A DNA stretch of 64,000 bases from assembly GCA_002702655.1 (NCBI GenBank), contig PABB01000038.1, positions 1 through 64,000 on the forward strand. Reading direction: 5' to 3'. Below the pieces are notes generated by a model that worked only from the letters and a program-made list of their open reading frames with translations, made no database searches and had not been told where the DNA came from. This DNA is from Planctomycetaceae bacterium (GTDB lineage Bacteria; Planctomycetota; Planctomycetia; Pirellulales; Lacipirellulaceae). The position numbers were made by a program, and so were the translations under genes. Below are positions 1-12,403 of this stretch, piece by piece (the first letter of the stretch is position 1; the number at the start of each line of letters is the position of its first letter).

Positions 1-284
1 GCCTTTTCTAACGACGTCAGTCCTGCAGAAAGCAATGCTGCGATAGCGACGCTTACTCGATGATGCGAAAGACCTTATCTAAAACTAAGTGCCATTCGTT
101 GTGACAACCTCAGTGAGTTGGAGCCGGTTGAGCGATAGCGGAAACAGCCTATCACGCGGCGAGAAGATTGAAGTGGACGCAACCAACGGCTAGACTGAGA
201 CTTGCGGCAACCGTCGGCCTACGCGTTAGGCTGACAACCTTGCGGCCTACAGGTGTTATCTTGGTCATTCTATAAACGAGTTCG
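1..284. other. Left-edge non-coding stretch, possible cassette spacer
   Basis: No ORF that looks real was found here. The stretch contains a GTTAGGC heptamer at 225-231, which matches the R' core of integron attC sites, and a short inverted repeat GCCTA/TAGGC around it (217-231). I could not find a convincing partner arm, so I do not call an attC. The base composition is less GC-rich than the genes to the right, as in the two ORFs that follow. Confidence 0.3.
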
Positions 285-842
285 GTGTCGGAGTTCGGCG
301 TGCAATGGACGTTCTGGTTGGTGACATATAACGGGATGGGCGGGCATCCCGTCCTGTCCTTTGCTCCCGATGTTCTTCTGGCAGACGACGGTAATTCATT
401 CGGCTCGGCGATTGACGAGTTCGAGATTTGCGCTCACGTCGAACCTGCGCATGGCCCGGCGCCAGGTTCCGATTTCTTGATGACGCGATTCCGCGATCGG
501 CTCCCGACGCTGCCCAAGTCGTGGTTCCGTCGAAAGAAGAAGAGGGTTGAGATTGCGTATCACAGCCATTTGGGATCGGCGGAGGACTTGTTAGGTGGTG
601 GTTTTGCCGCCCAGAAGATCCCGGATGTCGCGATGCTGCGTCGAGCCTGTGAAGAAGTCGCTGCGTCATTGTCATTGCTGAAGAGCTGCATGAAAGGCGC
701 TGATGACTTTGATGTCGCCGGTTTTCTCGATTACGGTGAAGCGAAGACTATAGAGCTTCGCGCCCTCGATGATAGTGAATTGCTGTCTCGGCTAACAAAG
801 GCGCAAGCTGCCGAGCGCGAGCGCGTCGCACGGACAATGTAG
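285..842 (+). CDS. Hypothetical protein, probable integron cassette cargo
   Basis: I do not recognise a family. The 185-residue product starts at a GTG (reading MSEFGVQW), has no signal peptide or membrane segment, carries a basic cluster RRKKKR at residues 82-87 and becomes acidic and helical towards the C-terminus. Its codon use is less GC-biased than the chromosomal genes that begin at 1.5 kb. It lies in tandem with a second orphan ORF (930-1322) that is followed by an attC site, and it lacks functional links to anything nearby. Both features fit cargo of an integron cassette array. The start is uncertain because no clear ribosome binding site precedes the GTG. Confidence 0.6.
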   Translation: MSEFGVQWTFWLVTYNGMGGHPVLSFAPDVLLADDGNSFGSAIDEFEICAHVEPAHGPAPGSDFLMTRFRDRLPTLPKSWFRRKKKRVEIAYHSHLGSAEDLLGGGFAAQKIPDVAMLRRACEEVAASLSLLKSCMKGADDFDVAGFLDYGEAKTIELRALDDSELLSRLTKAQAAERERVARTM

Positions 843-929
843 CGCGGCAACACCGAACCGAAAGTTGCACCTGACTGTGGCGGCATTTCGGTTTCTGAGA
901 TTTCTACGTTTAACTAGCCGCAGCAGCAG

Positions 930-1322
930 GTGAACTTGGTCGTTCGGCGGCAAGGGAAACCGATGGGCGGAACCCTCTTCCACTCGCAGGAATTCGCAAA
1001 AACGGTATATGTCGGCGCTGATGGACGCGACCACTTCGAGGTCGTGCCATTGGATGGGGATTCGCTCGGCCTCTCTCACAAATCCTGGGCTGAGATGAAA
1101 GCGTTCGGCGAAGCGCATGGCATGCCCCTTTCGGCTTGGCCGGAGTTTCTGGAATACGAAATTGGCATCGATGTGCCAGTTGAAGAGGTCCTCGCCAAGC
1201 AGGACGTTTTGCGACAGTATCTCTTGGAGTTACCATCTGAGGTTGTTGATCGTCATTATTGGCTTTCGCGGGTCGTAGAGTGGGTGAGACAGGGTGAGGC
1301 CGTGTTCTTCTGCGGTACGTGA
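930..1322 (+). CDS. Hypothetical protein of an integron gene cassette
   Basis: An unrecognised soluble protein of up to 130 residues, with an acidic centre and no membrane segment. The longest reading begins at GTG 930. An internal ATG at 963 (MGGTLFHSQ) has an AAGGGA element 6 bases upstream and may be the true start, giving 119 residues. The stop codon lies only 8 bp before the R'' box of the attC site at 1331-1406. One ORF ending just before attC is the standard architecture of an integron cassette. The function cannot be deduced from the sequence. Confidence 0.65.
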   Translation: MNLVVRRQGKPMGGTLFHSQEFAKTVYVGADGRDHFEVVPLDGDSLGLSHKSWAEMKAFGEAHGMPLSAWPEFLEYEIGIDVPVEEVLAKQDVLRQYLLELPSEVVDRHYWLSRVVEWVRQGEAVFFCGT

Positions 1323-1330
1323 GTTGGATC

Positions 1331-1406
1331 GCCGAACAAGGCGCTCGACCTGACCCGGTGCTGCCGTGTTCGGCAGCATGGGGTCAGGTTAGCTTGAACG
1401 TTCATC
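1331..1406 (+). repeat. attC recombination site (59-base element) of an integron cassette
   Basis: The outer boxes are GCCGAAC (1331-1337) and GTTCATC (1400-1406). Directly inside the left box is AAGGCGCTCGACC, close to the classical attC left arm. The right arm reads GGTTAGCTTGAAC. The centre folds into a long hairpin: CTGACCC pairs with GGGTCAG and GCTGCC with GGCAGC around a GTGTTC loop. Imperfect pairing near the ends and perfect pairing in the middle is what IntI recognises in single-stranded attC. No integrase gene lies in the window, so the array presumably continues to the left. Confidence 0.75.
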
Positions 1407-1546
1407 TGCACGTTGGTAGCCCGTGAACTAACAGCGGCGTGCCCAACCTCAGCGACTTGAACCGAGTTTTTCGCGGCGGCGGCGTGAAACGCCTGCGCGG
1501 GTTTGCGAAGGTTCGTCGGCACGGATCTCGTCGCGAGCCAGAGGAT

Positions 1547-2587
1547 TCAACCGCCGAGGTAGCGGGCATGCACGGCGCGGGCGATCGCGGGGTCGTCGGT
1601 ACCGCCGATGATGGCTCGGCCGTCGGCGAAGACGGTGATGCGGTAGCCCTCGGCTTCCAGTCGCAGCAGGTACTGGTTGGCGGTCACGGGGCCGGCGGAT
1701 TGGAGCCTGGCGGCGAGGTCGGCCAGGTTGATCGTCGTCGCGGTGGGCGGGGCGAGTTGCACGGCGTTGCGGCCGCACAGGGCGACGGAGCCATCGCCGC
1801 GGCGGCCCTCCAGATACGCGAAGTCGCGCTGCCCGCAGACGCGGCAGTCGGGGCTGCGCGCCGCGTCGACGCCGACGTTGCGCAGGTTGTTGGTCCACAG
1901 GTCCAACAGCGTCATCCGCGGGTTGACCGCCGCGCGGTTGCCGCTGAGCAGCTTCACCGCTTCCATCGCCTGCAGCGAAGCCACCACGCCCACCGCGGGC
2001 CCCAGCACGCCGGCGGTCTCGCACGTGGGCTGCAGCTCGGCGGGGGGCGGCTCGGGCATCAGGCACGACAGGCAGGGGGTTTCGCCGGGCACGATGGCCA
2101 GCACCTGCCCCTCGGCGCCGACGATCCCGCCAAACACCCACGGCGTGCCGCTGCTGACCGCAAAGTCGTTGACCAGGTAGCGGGTGGCGAAGTTGTCCGT
2201 GCCGTCGACGATGCAATCGACGTCGCGGGCGAGGGAAGCGATGTTCCCCGGCGCCAAGTCGGCGACGACCGGCTCGATCGTGACGGCGGAGTTGACGGTG
2301 CGCAGTCGCTCGGCGGCCGCGACCGCTTTGGGGAGTTGGCGGCGGACGTCCTCTTCGCCGAACAGCACCTGGCGGTGCAGGTTGTCGGCTTCCAGAAAAT
2401 CGCGATCGACGATTCGCACGCGGCCCGTGCCGGCGCGGACCAGCAGATCGGCGACGACCGAGCCCAAGGCGCCGCAGCCGACGACCAGCACGCCGGCGGC
2501 GCTCAGGCGGCGCTGGCCCTCTTCGCCAAACGGGGCGAAACGGATCTGCCGGCGGTAGCGGTCAAAGTCAAAAGCGGCGTCGGTCAT
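1547..2587 (-). CDS. E1-like adenylyltransferase (ThiF/MoeB/HesA family)
   Basis: A 346-residue enzyme of the E1-like family, which adenylates the C-terminus of small sulfur-carrier proteins (ThiS, MoaD or similar) in thiamine, molybdopterin or related sulfur transfer. It shows the nucleotide-binding loop VVGCGALGSVVAD near residue 33, then DRDFLEADNLHRQ, the DGTDNFATR motif, and a zinc site made of CLSC and CRVCG. The C-terminal 80 residues after the zinc site look like an extra small domain. The ATG at 2587 was chosen because the longer reading runs back through a palindromic repeat (2632-2714). No thiS or moaD gene is adjacent, so the exact pathway is open. It faces the cassette array tail to tail. 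Confidence 0.85.
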   Translation of the reverse strand: MTDAAFDFDRYRRQIRFAPFGEEGQRRLSAAGVLVVGCGALGSVVADLLVRAGTGRVRIVDRDFLEADNLHRQVLFGEEDVRRQLPKAVAAAERLRTVNSAVTIEPVVADLAPGNIASLARDVDCIVDGTDNFATRYLVNDFAVSSGTPWVFGGIVGAEGQVLAIVPGETPCLSCLMPEPPPAELQPTCETAGVLGPAVGVVASLQAMEAVKLLSGNRAAVNPRMTLLDLWTNNLRNVGVDAARSPDCRVCGQRDFAYLEGRRGDGSVALCGRNAVQLAPPTATTINLADLAARLQSAGPVTANQYLLRLEAEGYRITVFADGRAIIGGTDDPAIARAVHARYLGG

Positions 2588-2631
2588 GGTTGTGCGAGGG
2601 CGGGGCCGATCGACCTTCAAACAAGTCAAGA

Positions 2632-2714
2632 TAGCCGGCGGCACACTTGCCGCCGGGACATTCACGGCGCGCGTTCTTCCGGGCATTTCCCGGCGGCAGG
2701 TGTGCCGCCGGCTA
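2632..2714. repeat. Palindromic repeat with 27-bp arms
   Basis: Arms 2632-2658 and 2688-2714 are reverse complements with a single mismatch. They begin TAGCCGGCGGCACACTTGCC and enclose a 29-base loop. The element fills most of the gap between the adenylyltransferase and the gene at 2735-3640. It could fold in RNA as a very stable hairpin and end transcription. It has the same architecture as the palindromes at 13160, 33060 and 41437 but a different arm sequence. Confidence 0.8.
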
Positions 2715-2734
2715 GGACGCACAGTGGCGCGGAT

Positions 2735-3640
2735 TTACTGCAGAGTCACTTCGACGAAGTAACCAGCCAGGTCAAATTGCGGCGCCAGGTCCGCCTGCAA
2801 CTGATCGGCGGCAGCCCGGGCTGCGGCCATTGTAGGCGCTGCGGCGCCGCGACGGATCGCAAAAACGGGGCGAGACAACTCGGCCAACCACGCCGGCGGC
2901 GCCTCGTCGGCCTGCAGTTCGACGGCCAAGGCATCGCAACGGGCCAGTGCCTCCGCGCCAGGCGGATCGTCCGCCACTGAGCAAGTGAGAACAATCGAAA
3001 CGCCATTGCGGCGCAACTGGTCTACTGTGTCGTCGAGCTGCGCCGCAGTGACGATGGCCGCGAAGACGGCGCCGCAGTGAATCAGGTTTGTTGGCACGGT
3101 GTGAGCGACGGCTTCCGAATCACTCCGCAAGTCGACGACCAACGCGACGCCCTCGCGCGACGCCTGCTCGCAAAACGCCAGCGGCGGTCGTGGGACCACC
3201 AACGCGGATTCGGTGTCGCGTGCGGTCTGGAGCAACTCCGCGATCGCGTCTTCCGATTCGCGTGCAAATGCGCTGCTCACCGCCGCGCCGCGGAGCACGG
3301 TGCGTTTCCCGGAGAGCTGAAACGCGGCGCCGACGGCGTACCAACGGCGAAACGCGAATCGCTGCGGCGGCGCGTCACCCTCGCACTGCAACTCGTACTC
3401 AAACGGCAATTCGGGCGTCCAGTAGCAGGGGTCGACGATCGTGGCCGCCGCGGCCGGCGGGCGGCCTGCCAGCGGCGGCAGCGGCTGCAGGGGAAAGTTG
3501 GCCGGCAACGTCCGCGCGAATTGGCAGAACGGCCCGCGAATGACGCCCGCAGGGTGCGTCGGCTCGCCGCCGGTGCGCTCAAGGAGCACCGTGGCCGACG
3601 ATTCGGTCTGCTTGGCGCGGCGGATGAGGAAGTTGGTCAT
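2735..3640 (-). CDS. Conserved-looking hypothetical protein, 301 residues
   Basis: No family recognised. The ATG at 3640 (MTNFLIRRAKQTESSATVLL) starts a 301-residue soluble protein without a signal peptide. The N-terminal third is rich in Pro (an LPPLAGRPPAAAA stretch near residue 55), then a segment with CYWTPELPFEY. The last 180 residues alternate alpha and beta with hydrophobic strands (VALVVDL, VFAAIVTA, VSIVLTCSV, PVFAIRRG), suggesting a Rossmann-like or TIM-like fold. It lies between uvrA and the adenylyltransferase on the same strand and is separated from uvrA by a CACAGAG inverted repeat. The enormous overlapping frame running up to 5899 is a shadow of uvrA. Confidence 0.65.
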   Translation of the reverse strand: MTNFLIRRAKQTESSATVLLERTGGEPTHPAGVIRGPFCQFARTLPANFPLQPLPPLAGRPPAAAATIVDPCYWTPELPFEYELQCEGDAPPQRFAFRRWYAVGAAFQLSGKRTVLRGAAVSSAFARESEDAIAELLQTARDTESALVVPRPPLAFCEQASREGVALVVDLRSDSEAVAHTVPTNLIHCGAVFAAIVTAAQLDDTVDQLRRNGVSIVLTCSVADDPPGAEALARCDALAVELQADEAPPAWLAELSRPVFAIRRGAAAPTMAAARAAADQLQADLAPQFDLAGYFVEVTLQ

Positions 3641-3706
3641 GGTCGTTGTCGAGCAAGATCGCGGCGGCAGGGCAGGGGGCATGACCCTTCGTTGTTGGGG
3701 GCATCG

Positions 3707-3845
3707 CTTATCACCACAGAGATCACAGAGCACACAGAGGAGAAGCGAAGCCACCTGAGTCATATCCAATCGGGCTCCGCATCGCTGCCGCAGTTGTCTG
3801 CCTCCCCTGGCGCTTCTCTGTGTCCTCTGTGAACTCTGTGGTAAG
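3707..3845. repeat. CACAGAG-type dispersed inverted repeat
   Basis: The left arm (3707-3747) reads ACCACAGAG-ATCACAGAG-CACACAGAGG. The right arm (3811-3845) is its near reverse complement, ending ACTCTGTGGTAAG. Arms of about 35-40 bases are separated by 63 bases. A second copy of the same family lies at 8015-8104. This word family is typical of planctomycete intergenic DNA (established knowledge, from memory). Here it fills the gap between uvrA and the 301-residue gene. Confidence 0.8.
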
Positions 3846-3873
3846 AAACGCCAGAGTTGCCTATTCGTGGGAG

Positions 3874-6867
<2,994 letters not shown>

Positions 6868-7193
6868 AGCCAGGGCGGATCAACCGGGGTGCAATCCCGC
6901 ATGATACCGCGCCGCGGCGGCCGCGTCAGCCGGCCGCCGCTCGACAGGATGACAGGATTTGCCGGATTCACAGGACGTTTTGCGACCTTGAACGTCTTTG
7001 GGGTGGCTGGGGACGGAGCGCAGCGGAGCCCCCAGCGGCCATACCCGGGGGGTTCGCTGCGCTCATCCCCAGCCACCCCGCGTCTCGACTCCACGAGACC
7101 GCGACCCAGGCTCGTGCCCCGCTGCTGAGCAGCGATCCGGTTTGGTATAGTGGCGGTTTCGAATTTCGCCCCGGTCACTCGCCCACGCTCGCC
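6868..7193. other. Divergent intergenic region with repeats
   Basis: 326 bp between the divergently transcribed uvrA and the small membrane protein gene. It holds a GACAGGATGACAGGATTT-type direct repeat (6948-6980), a further copy of the uvrA palindrome (7000-7080), and a TATAGT box near 7147 that could be a -10 element for the gene at 7194, although no good -35 is seen. No coding sequence is credible here. Confidence 0.5.
7000..7080. repeat. Palindromic element, second copy
   Basis: GGGGTGGCTGGGGACGGAGC...CCCCCAG and its reverse complement flank a short loop containing CGGCCATACC. The arms match the copy inside uvrA at 5985-6063 almost base for base, while the loops differ. This copy lies in the uvrA upstream region, about 130 bp from the uvrA start codon. 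Confidence 0.85.
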
Positions 7194-7511
7194 GTGCCTG
7201 CCCAGAAGAAACGCCGCAATCCGTTCTATGCCCTGCTGGTGCCGGTCGGGCTGCTGTTCAGCATCACCGCCTGCGCCTACGGCTATATGGCGTTTGTGGA
7301 AGTCAATTCGCTGCGGAGCGAGGCCGACCGCTTTGCCGGCAGCTCGCTGTTTCGGCTGCTCAACCAGCACGGCACAACGGCCCTGTTGATCGAGTTGGCC
7401 GTGCTAGCGGTGTTGACCGTGGCCGCGATCGCGACGGAGGAGTGGCGGACGGACAGCGATGCCGCGTCGCCCTCTGCCAAGCAGGACAAAGTTGACAACG
7501 ATGGCCGATAG
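7194..7511 (+). CDS. Small membrane protein of unknown function
   Basis: 105 residues starting at a GTG (MPAQKKRRNPFYALL). Two hydrophobic segments, about residues 12-32 and 62-82, are joined by a polar loop of about 30 residues. The N-terminus is strongly basic and the tail is charged, which predicts both termini on the cytoplasmic side. No family or catalytic motif was recognised. It lies alone between the uvrA divergent region and the cupin gene on the same strand. The reading frame shows strong third-position GC, which supports real coding. Confidence 0.7.
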   Translation: MPAQKKRRNPFYALLVPVGLLFSITACAYGYMAFVEVNSLRSEADRFAGSSLFRLLNQHGTTALLIELAVLAVLTVAAIATEEWRTDSDAASPSAKQDKVDNDGR

Positions 7512-7537
7512 CCGAACGTCAAACGGCACGCCGCCGG

Positions 7538-7603
7538 CGAGCTGGCCAGCTCGCGGCTTAAGAATCTGCTCTCTGACCTCCGACCCCTGACCTCTGACCT
7601 CTC
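7538..7603. repeat. Short palindrome followed by CTGACCTC direct repeats
   Basis: A GAGCTGGCCAGCTC palindrome (about 7539-7552) is followed by degenerate tandem CTGACCTC units (7570-7603) that end just before the cupin start codon. It is simple intergenic repeat material and no function is evident. Confidence 0.6.
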
Positions 7604-7615
7604 ACTTCAACTCTC

Positions 7616-8008
7616 ATGAACGTCAAACGCACCACGGACGTCCCCCTCAACCCAGTCGACATGCAAGGCGCCTCCGGGTGCCAGGTCCGCTGGCTGGTGG
7701 GCAAAGAAGACAACGCCGCCAACTTTGCCATGCGGCAATTCGAGCTGGAGCCGGGCGGGCACACGCCCAAGCACTTCCACCCCTACGAGCACGAGATCTT
7801 CGTGCTGGAAGGCGAAGGCGAAATCCTCGACGGCGACACGCCCCAACCGCTGCGGCCCGGCGACGTCATTTACGTGGCGCCCGACGACGTGCACCAGTTC
7901 CGCAACACGGGCGACACGCCGTTTAAGATGCTGTGCCTGATCCCCAACGCAGCGTACGACCTGCCGGTGACCGCGGCGCCAGAGTGCGGCGTGGAGCCGA
8001 CGAAGTAG
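7616..8008 (+). CDS. Single-domain cupin protein
   Basis: A 130-residue cupin fold protein, almost all one beta-barrel domain. The first cupin motif shows metal-binding residues in GGHTPKHFHPYEHEIFVLEG (His about 48, 52, 54, 58), and the second is PGDVIYVAPDDVHQFRN with its conserved His near 99. Cupins of this size bind Fe, Mn or Zn and act as small oxygenases, isomerases or ligand sensors; the substrate cannot be told. It starts at ATG 7616, after degenerate CTGACCTC repeats, and ends before a CACAGAG inverted repeat, so it is probably monocistronic. Confidence 0.85.
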   Translation: MNVKRTTDVPLNPVDMQGASGCQVRWLVGKEDNAANFAMRQFELEPGGHTPKHFHPYEHEIFVLEGEGEILDGDTPQPLRPGDVIYVAPDDVHQFRNTGDTPFKMLCLIPNAAYDLPVTAAPECGVEPTK

Positions 8009-8014
8009 CAAAAG

Positions 8015-10142
<2,128 letters not shown>

Positions 10143-10257
10143 TAGAACGCGGATGCTCGCGGGTGGTGCGGATTGACGCGGCCGCGGCCGAATGTCGCGC
10201 TACCGCTCCAATTCACCGGAAGCGGCAGGCCTCAGTAAAGCGCACGGGGCGGGAGGG

Positions 10258-11892
10258 CTAGTCGATTTCTGTCTGCTCAAACGCCCCATCTGGCAACGGA
10301 ATGCTACTCGGCAAGCGAAAATATGCCTGGGGATCACGTTTGTCGAACTCGTATTTCTTGAACCGTATGTACTGAAGAAGGCGACGCTTAGCGAGCGACA
10401 GCAACAGCTTACGGGCAAGTTGCCAGCTTATATCCAACAGCTTGTGTGCATCGCTGATCGAAATTGATCCATGCTCAGCCGCCCAATTCAAGACCCGCTT
10501 TTCGTTCTCCTGGAGAGACGCTGCAATAGCCTCGCCGACGAGTTGGCTGATATCTTGATCCACCCAAGCACGTCGTTGGTGGATGTTGTTTTGTAGTGTC
10601 ACTCGAACGATGGAATAGCCTATCTCCGATTGGCGGAACTCGGGCTTCGGTAACTGCATTCTTTCCATCGAGTCTCGGATTCGGCGTGTCCCCTCGTGAG
10701 CGCACTTGACGTACTCCAGGTAGAACATCGCATCCATGAGATGCGGATTCCTCGGCTGGTGCATGTCGTAGATGTTGTCGGGCGTCACGAATGGCGGGAA
10801 TGGGCCGGGAGACTCGAACACTAAGCGATCATCAAACATCTTTACGAATATCGGCATGTTCCTCATGCCGTTTCCATAGGATCGATGAACGCAAGCGTTG
10901 ACGATAGCTTCATACCATGCTTCTTTGGGGTACTCTGGGACCGGAAAGAATTTCCCGCTCGCATCCAATGGTGAGAAGGTTCGAAGTTGCGACTGGAGCA
11001 TTTCTTCCGTTTGTTGAATTAGATGGGGAACCGAGCCCTCCAGGAACTCATCCTTCACGGCATTGTATTTCTCTCCGGTTCCCTCCTGCTCGCCTTCGAA
11101 CCTCTGAAACCGCACCTTGCAACCCGGGCAAATGCGACCTGGGTCGGTAGAAAAGAGAAGGGCGCAAGCAACATTGGGCACGAATTCGCCCAATTCGAAT
11201 CGTCCAAGTCGCCGCAATTCTAAGATTTCCTCCGCCGACAGGTCCTGTGAGAGATTGCGGCTCTTCCGAACGGCTTCGGTGAATTCGAGAATCGCTGCTC
11301 TATCGAATTCGTCGGGATAAGCAACGGAACATTCTTGCTGCTCGAAGCTTACCTCGCCCTTGTCGGCCCTCAATTCGCGGATCTCGTCTGGGGACAGCCC
11401 GACTTTGCTGTCGCCCTTTCGAACGAACGCTTTGCCGCCGGTCGTCTTAACAACGACTTCACTGTTGTAACGAACTCGCAACAATATGACGAAGTCCTGC
11501 TCCCCGCTCCCGTTGACCACAGGAACGTGCTTTGAGCTAACGTCAGCATCAGGGCAGTACACGTAGCCGACTTTCTCGCGATCGTTGACTTGGTCTTGCG
11601 ACAACGAGTTGCAGCCTTCGAAACCGCCGCCATCTTTCATGCCCAGTACAATTAGCCCTCCATCTGGCTGAGTGTTTGCCCACATTGAGACGTACTCCCC
11701 AAGCGAGCTTCCCGAGTACCTGGCGGGTTTTCTCTCGATTCTGCGATCTTCAGATAAGCGAGTCAGTAGCGCAGCATCCGACTGATCGAAGATCTCATCG
11801 GCACTCAGAAGACGCTCAGGCTTGACTTCGAACGCTAATTCAAGCTGTCTCATCCGCGAACCACTTTGTTTGTCGATGGTCGTATTCGTCAT
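10258..11892 (-). CDS. AlbA_2/Schlafen-type DNA-binding protein, predicted regulator or ATPase
   Basis: 544 residues. The N-terminal part (about 40-180) has AlbA_2 (Schlafen-like) features: ERKPARYSGSSLGEYVSMWANT, then GGLIVLGMKDGGGFEG and AFVRKGDSKVGLSPDEI. A later block (IVNACVHRSYGNG...VFESPGPFPP) resembles the HATPase_c_4 domain of COG2865 proteins. The last 100 residues form a winged-helix-like module (ISDAHKLLDISWQLARKLLLSL). Such proteins are often annotated as transcriptional regulators or ATP-dependent helicase-like proteins, and some are phage-defence parts (known of the family). The gene is clearly lower in GC than its neighbours and lies between ligA and a small DNA-binding gene on the same strand, which suggests acquisition by transfer. 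Confidence 0.8.
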   Translation of the reverse strand: MTNTTIDKQSGSRMRQLELAFEVKPERLLSADEIFDQSDAALLTRLSEDRRIERKPARYSGSSLGEYVSMWANTQPDGGLIVLGMKDGGGFEGCNSLSQDQVNDREKVGYVYCPDADVSSKHVPVVNGSGEQDFVILLRVRYNSEVVVKTTGGKAFVRKGDSKVGLSPDEIRELRADKGEVSFEQQECSVAYPDEFDRAAILEFTEAVRKSRNLSQDLSAEEILELRRLGRFELGEFVPNVACALLFSTDPGRICPGCKVRFQRFEGEQEGTGEKYNAVKDEFLEGSVPHLIQQTEEMLQSQLRTFSPLDASGKFFPVPEYPKEAWYEAIVNACVHRSYGNGMRNMPIFVKMFDDRLVFESPGPFPPFVTPDNIYDMHQPRNPHLMDAMFYLEYVKCAHEGTRRIRDSMERMQLPKPEFRQSEIGYSIVRVTLQNNIHQRRAWVDQDISQLVGEAIAASLQENEKRVLNWAAEHGSISISDAHKLLDISWQLARKLLLSLAKRRLLQYIRFKKYEFDKRDPQAYFRLPSSIPLPDGAFEQTEID

Positions 11893-12032
11893 GGCAATGC
11901 ACCGAAAACCACCGTCGTCTCGCTGCTCCCAATTCTGGAGAGCGGCCCGCGGTTTGGCACCGCAGCAGACTTGTAAGTTGCAGTAGGGGTGGGCGGTATG
12001 CGCCGACTGGGATCATCCCAACCTCTCTCCCC

Positions 12033-12209
12033 TCAGCGGTTGCGACGTTTTGCAGCCCTCAAGAGCACTTCCCGAGCCCATTTGGACGCATTGCCGCCAG
12101 CAGCGGCGTCGACTAGCTCGCGTTCGGCGGCCGTAAGCCGGACGGCGAGCAGACTGTCTCTGCGCTCTTCTGGGGGCTTTGGCGGCGCCCCGCGTGGCTT
12201 CTTGTTCAT
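12033..12209 (-). CDS. Small basic protein, probable ribbon-helix-helix-like regulator
   Basis: 58 residues from the ATG at 12209: a basic N-terminus MNKKPRGAPPKPPEERR, then LLAVRLTAAERELVDAAA and ASKWAREVLLRAAKR. A short beta-like segment followed by two helices with RLTAAE and AREVL is the pattern of plasmid-mobilisation or antitoxin-like ribbon-helix-helix proteins. The longer frame to 12338 is discarded because a good promoter lies directly upstream of this ATG (12215-12244). It is 140 bp upstream of the AlbA_2-type gene and in the same direction, and may regulate it (inference). No toxin partner was recognised. Confidence 0.6.
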   Translation of the reverse strand: MNKKPRGAPPKPPEERRDSLLAVRLTAAERELVDAAAGGNASKWAREVLLRAAKRRNR

Positions 12210-12244
12210 GCCAGAATTATCTGTTTTACAAAAAATAGTGTCAA
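12208..12244 (-). promoter_or_regulatory. Sigma70-like promoter giving a near-leaderless mRNA
   Basis: On the minus strand, TTGACA (12244-12239) and ATAATT (12220-12215) are separated by 18 bases of AT-rich DNA. A start point about 7 bases after the -10 box falls on, or one base beside, the A of the ATG at 12209. It is the clearest promoter-like pair I saw in the window. Confidence 0.55.
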
Positions 12245-12403
12245 CAGGCTCGATATACGGGATGTCCGTCAGAGAACGACTATCAACAAGAGAGCGCCGG
12301 GAGTGCTGAAAACAGCAGTTGTCGCGGGCCCGTCGCACTTTTGCTGGCAGGTGCGTAAACTGGGAGGTTCCTCCCGCCTCGCCCTCCCTGCCTTGCCGCT
12401 GTC

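Noticed and set aside
147-231. Possible second attC site (GCCTATC ... GTTAGGC)
   Set aside because: The outer boxes nearly match but the inner arms do not pair well; only the site at 1331-1406 has the full structure.
843-929. Hairpin AACCGAAA/TTTCGGTT between the two cassette ORFs as an attC site
   Set aside because: The arms are at unequal distances from any R-box-like heptamers and the right box does not fit GTTRRRY.
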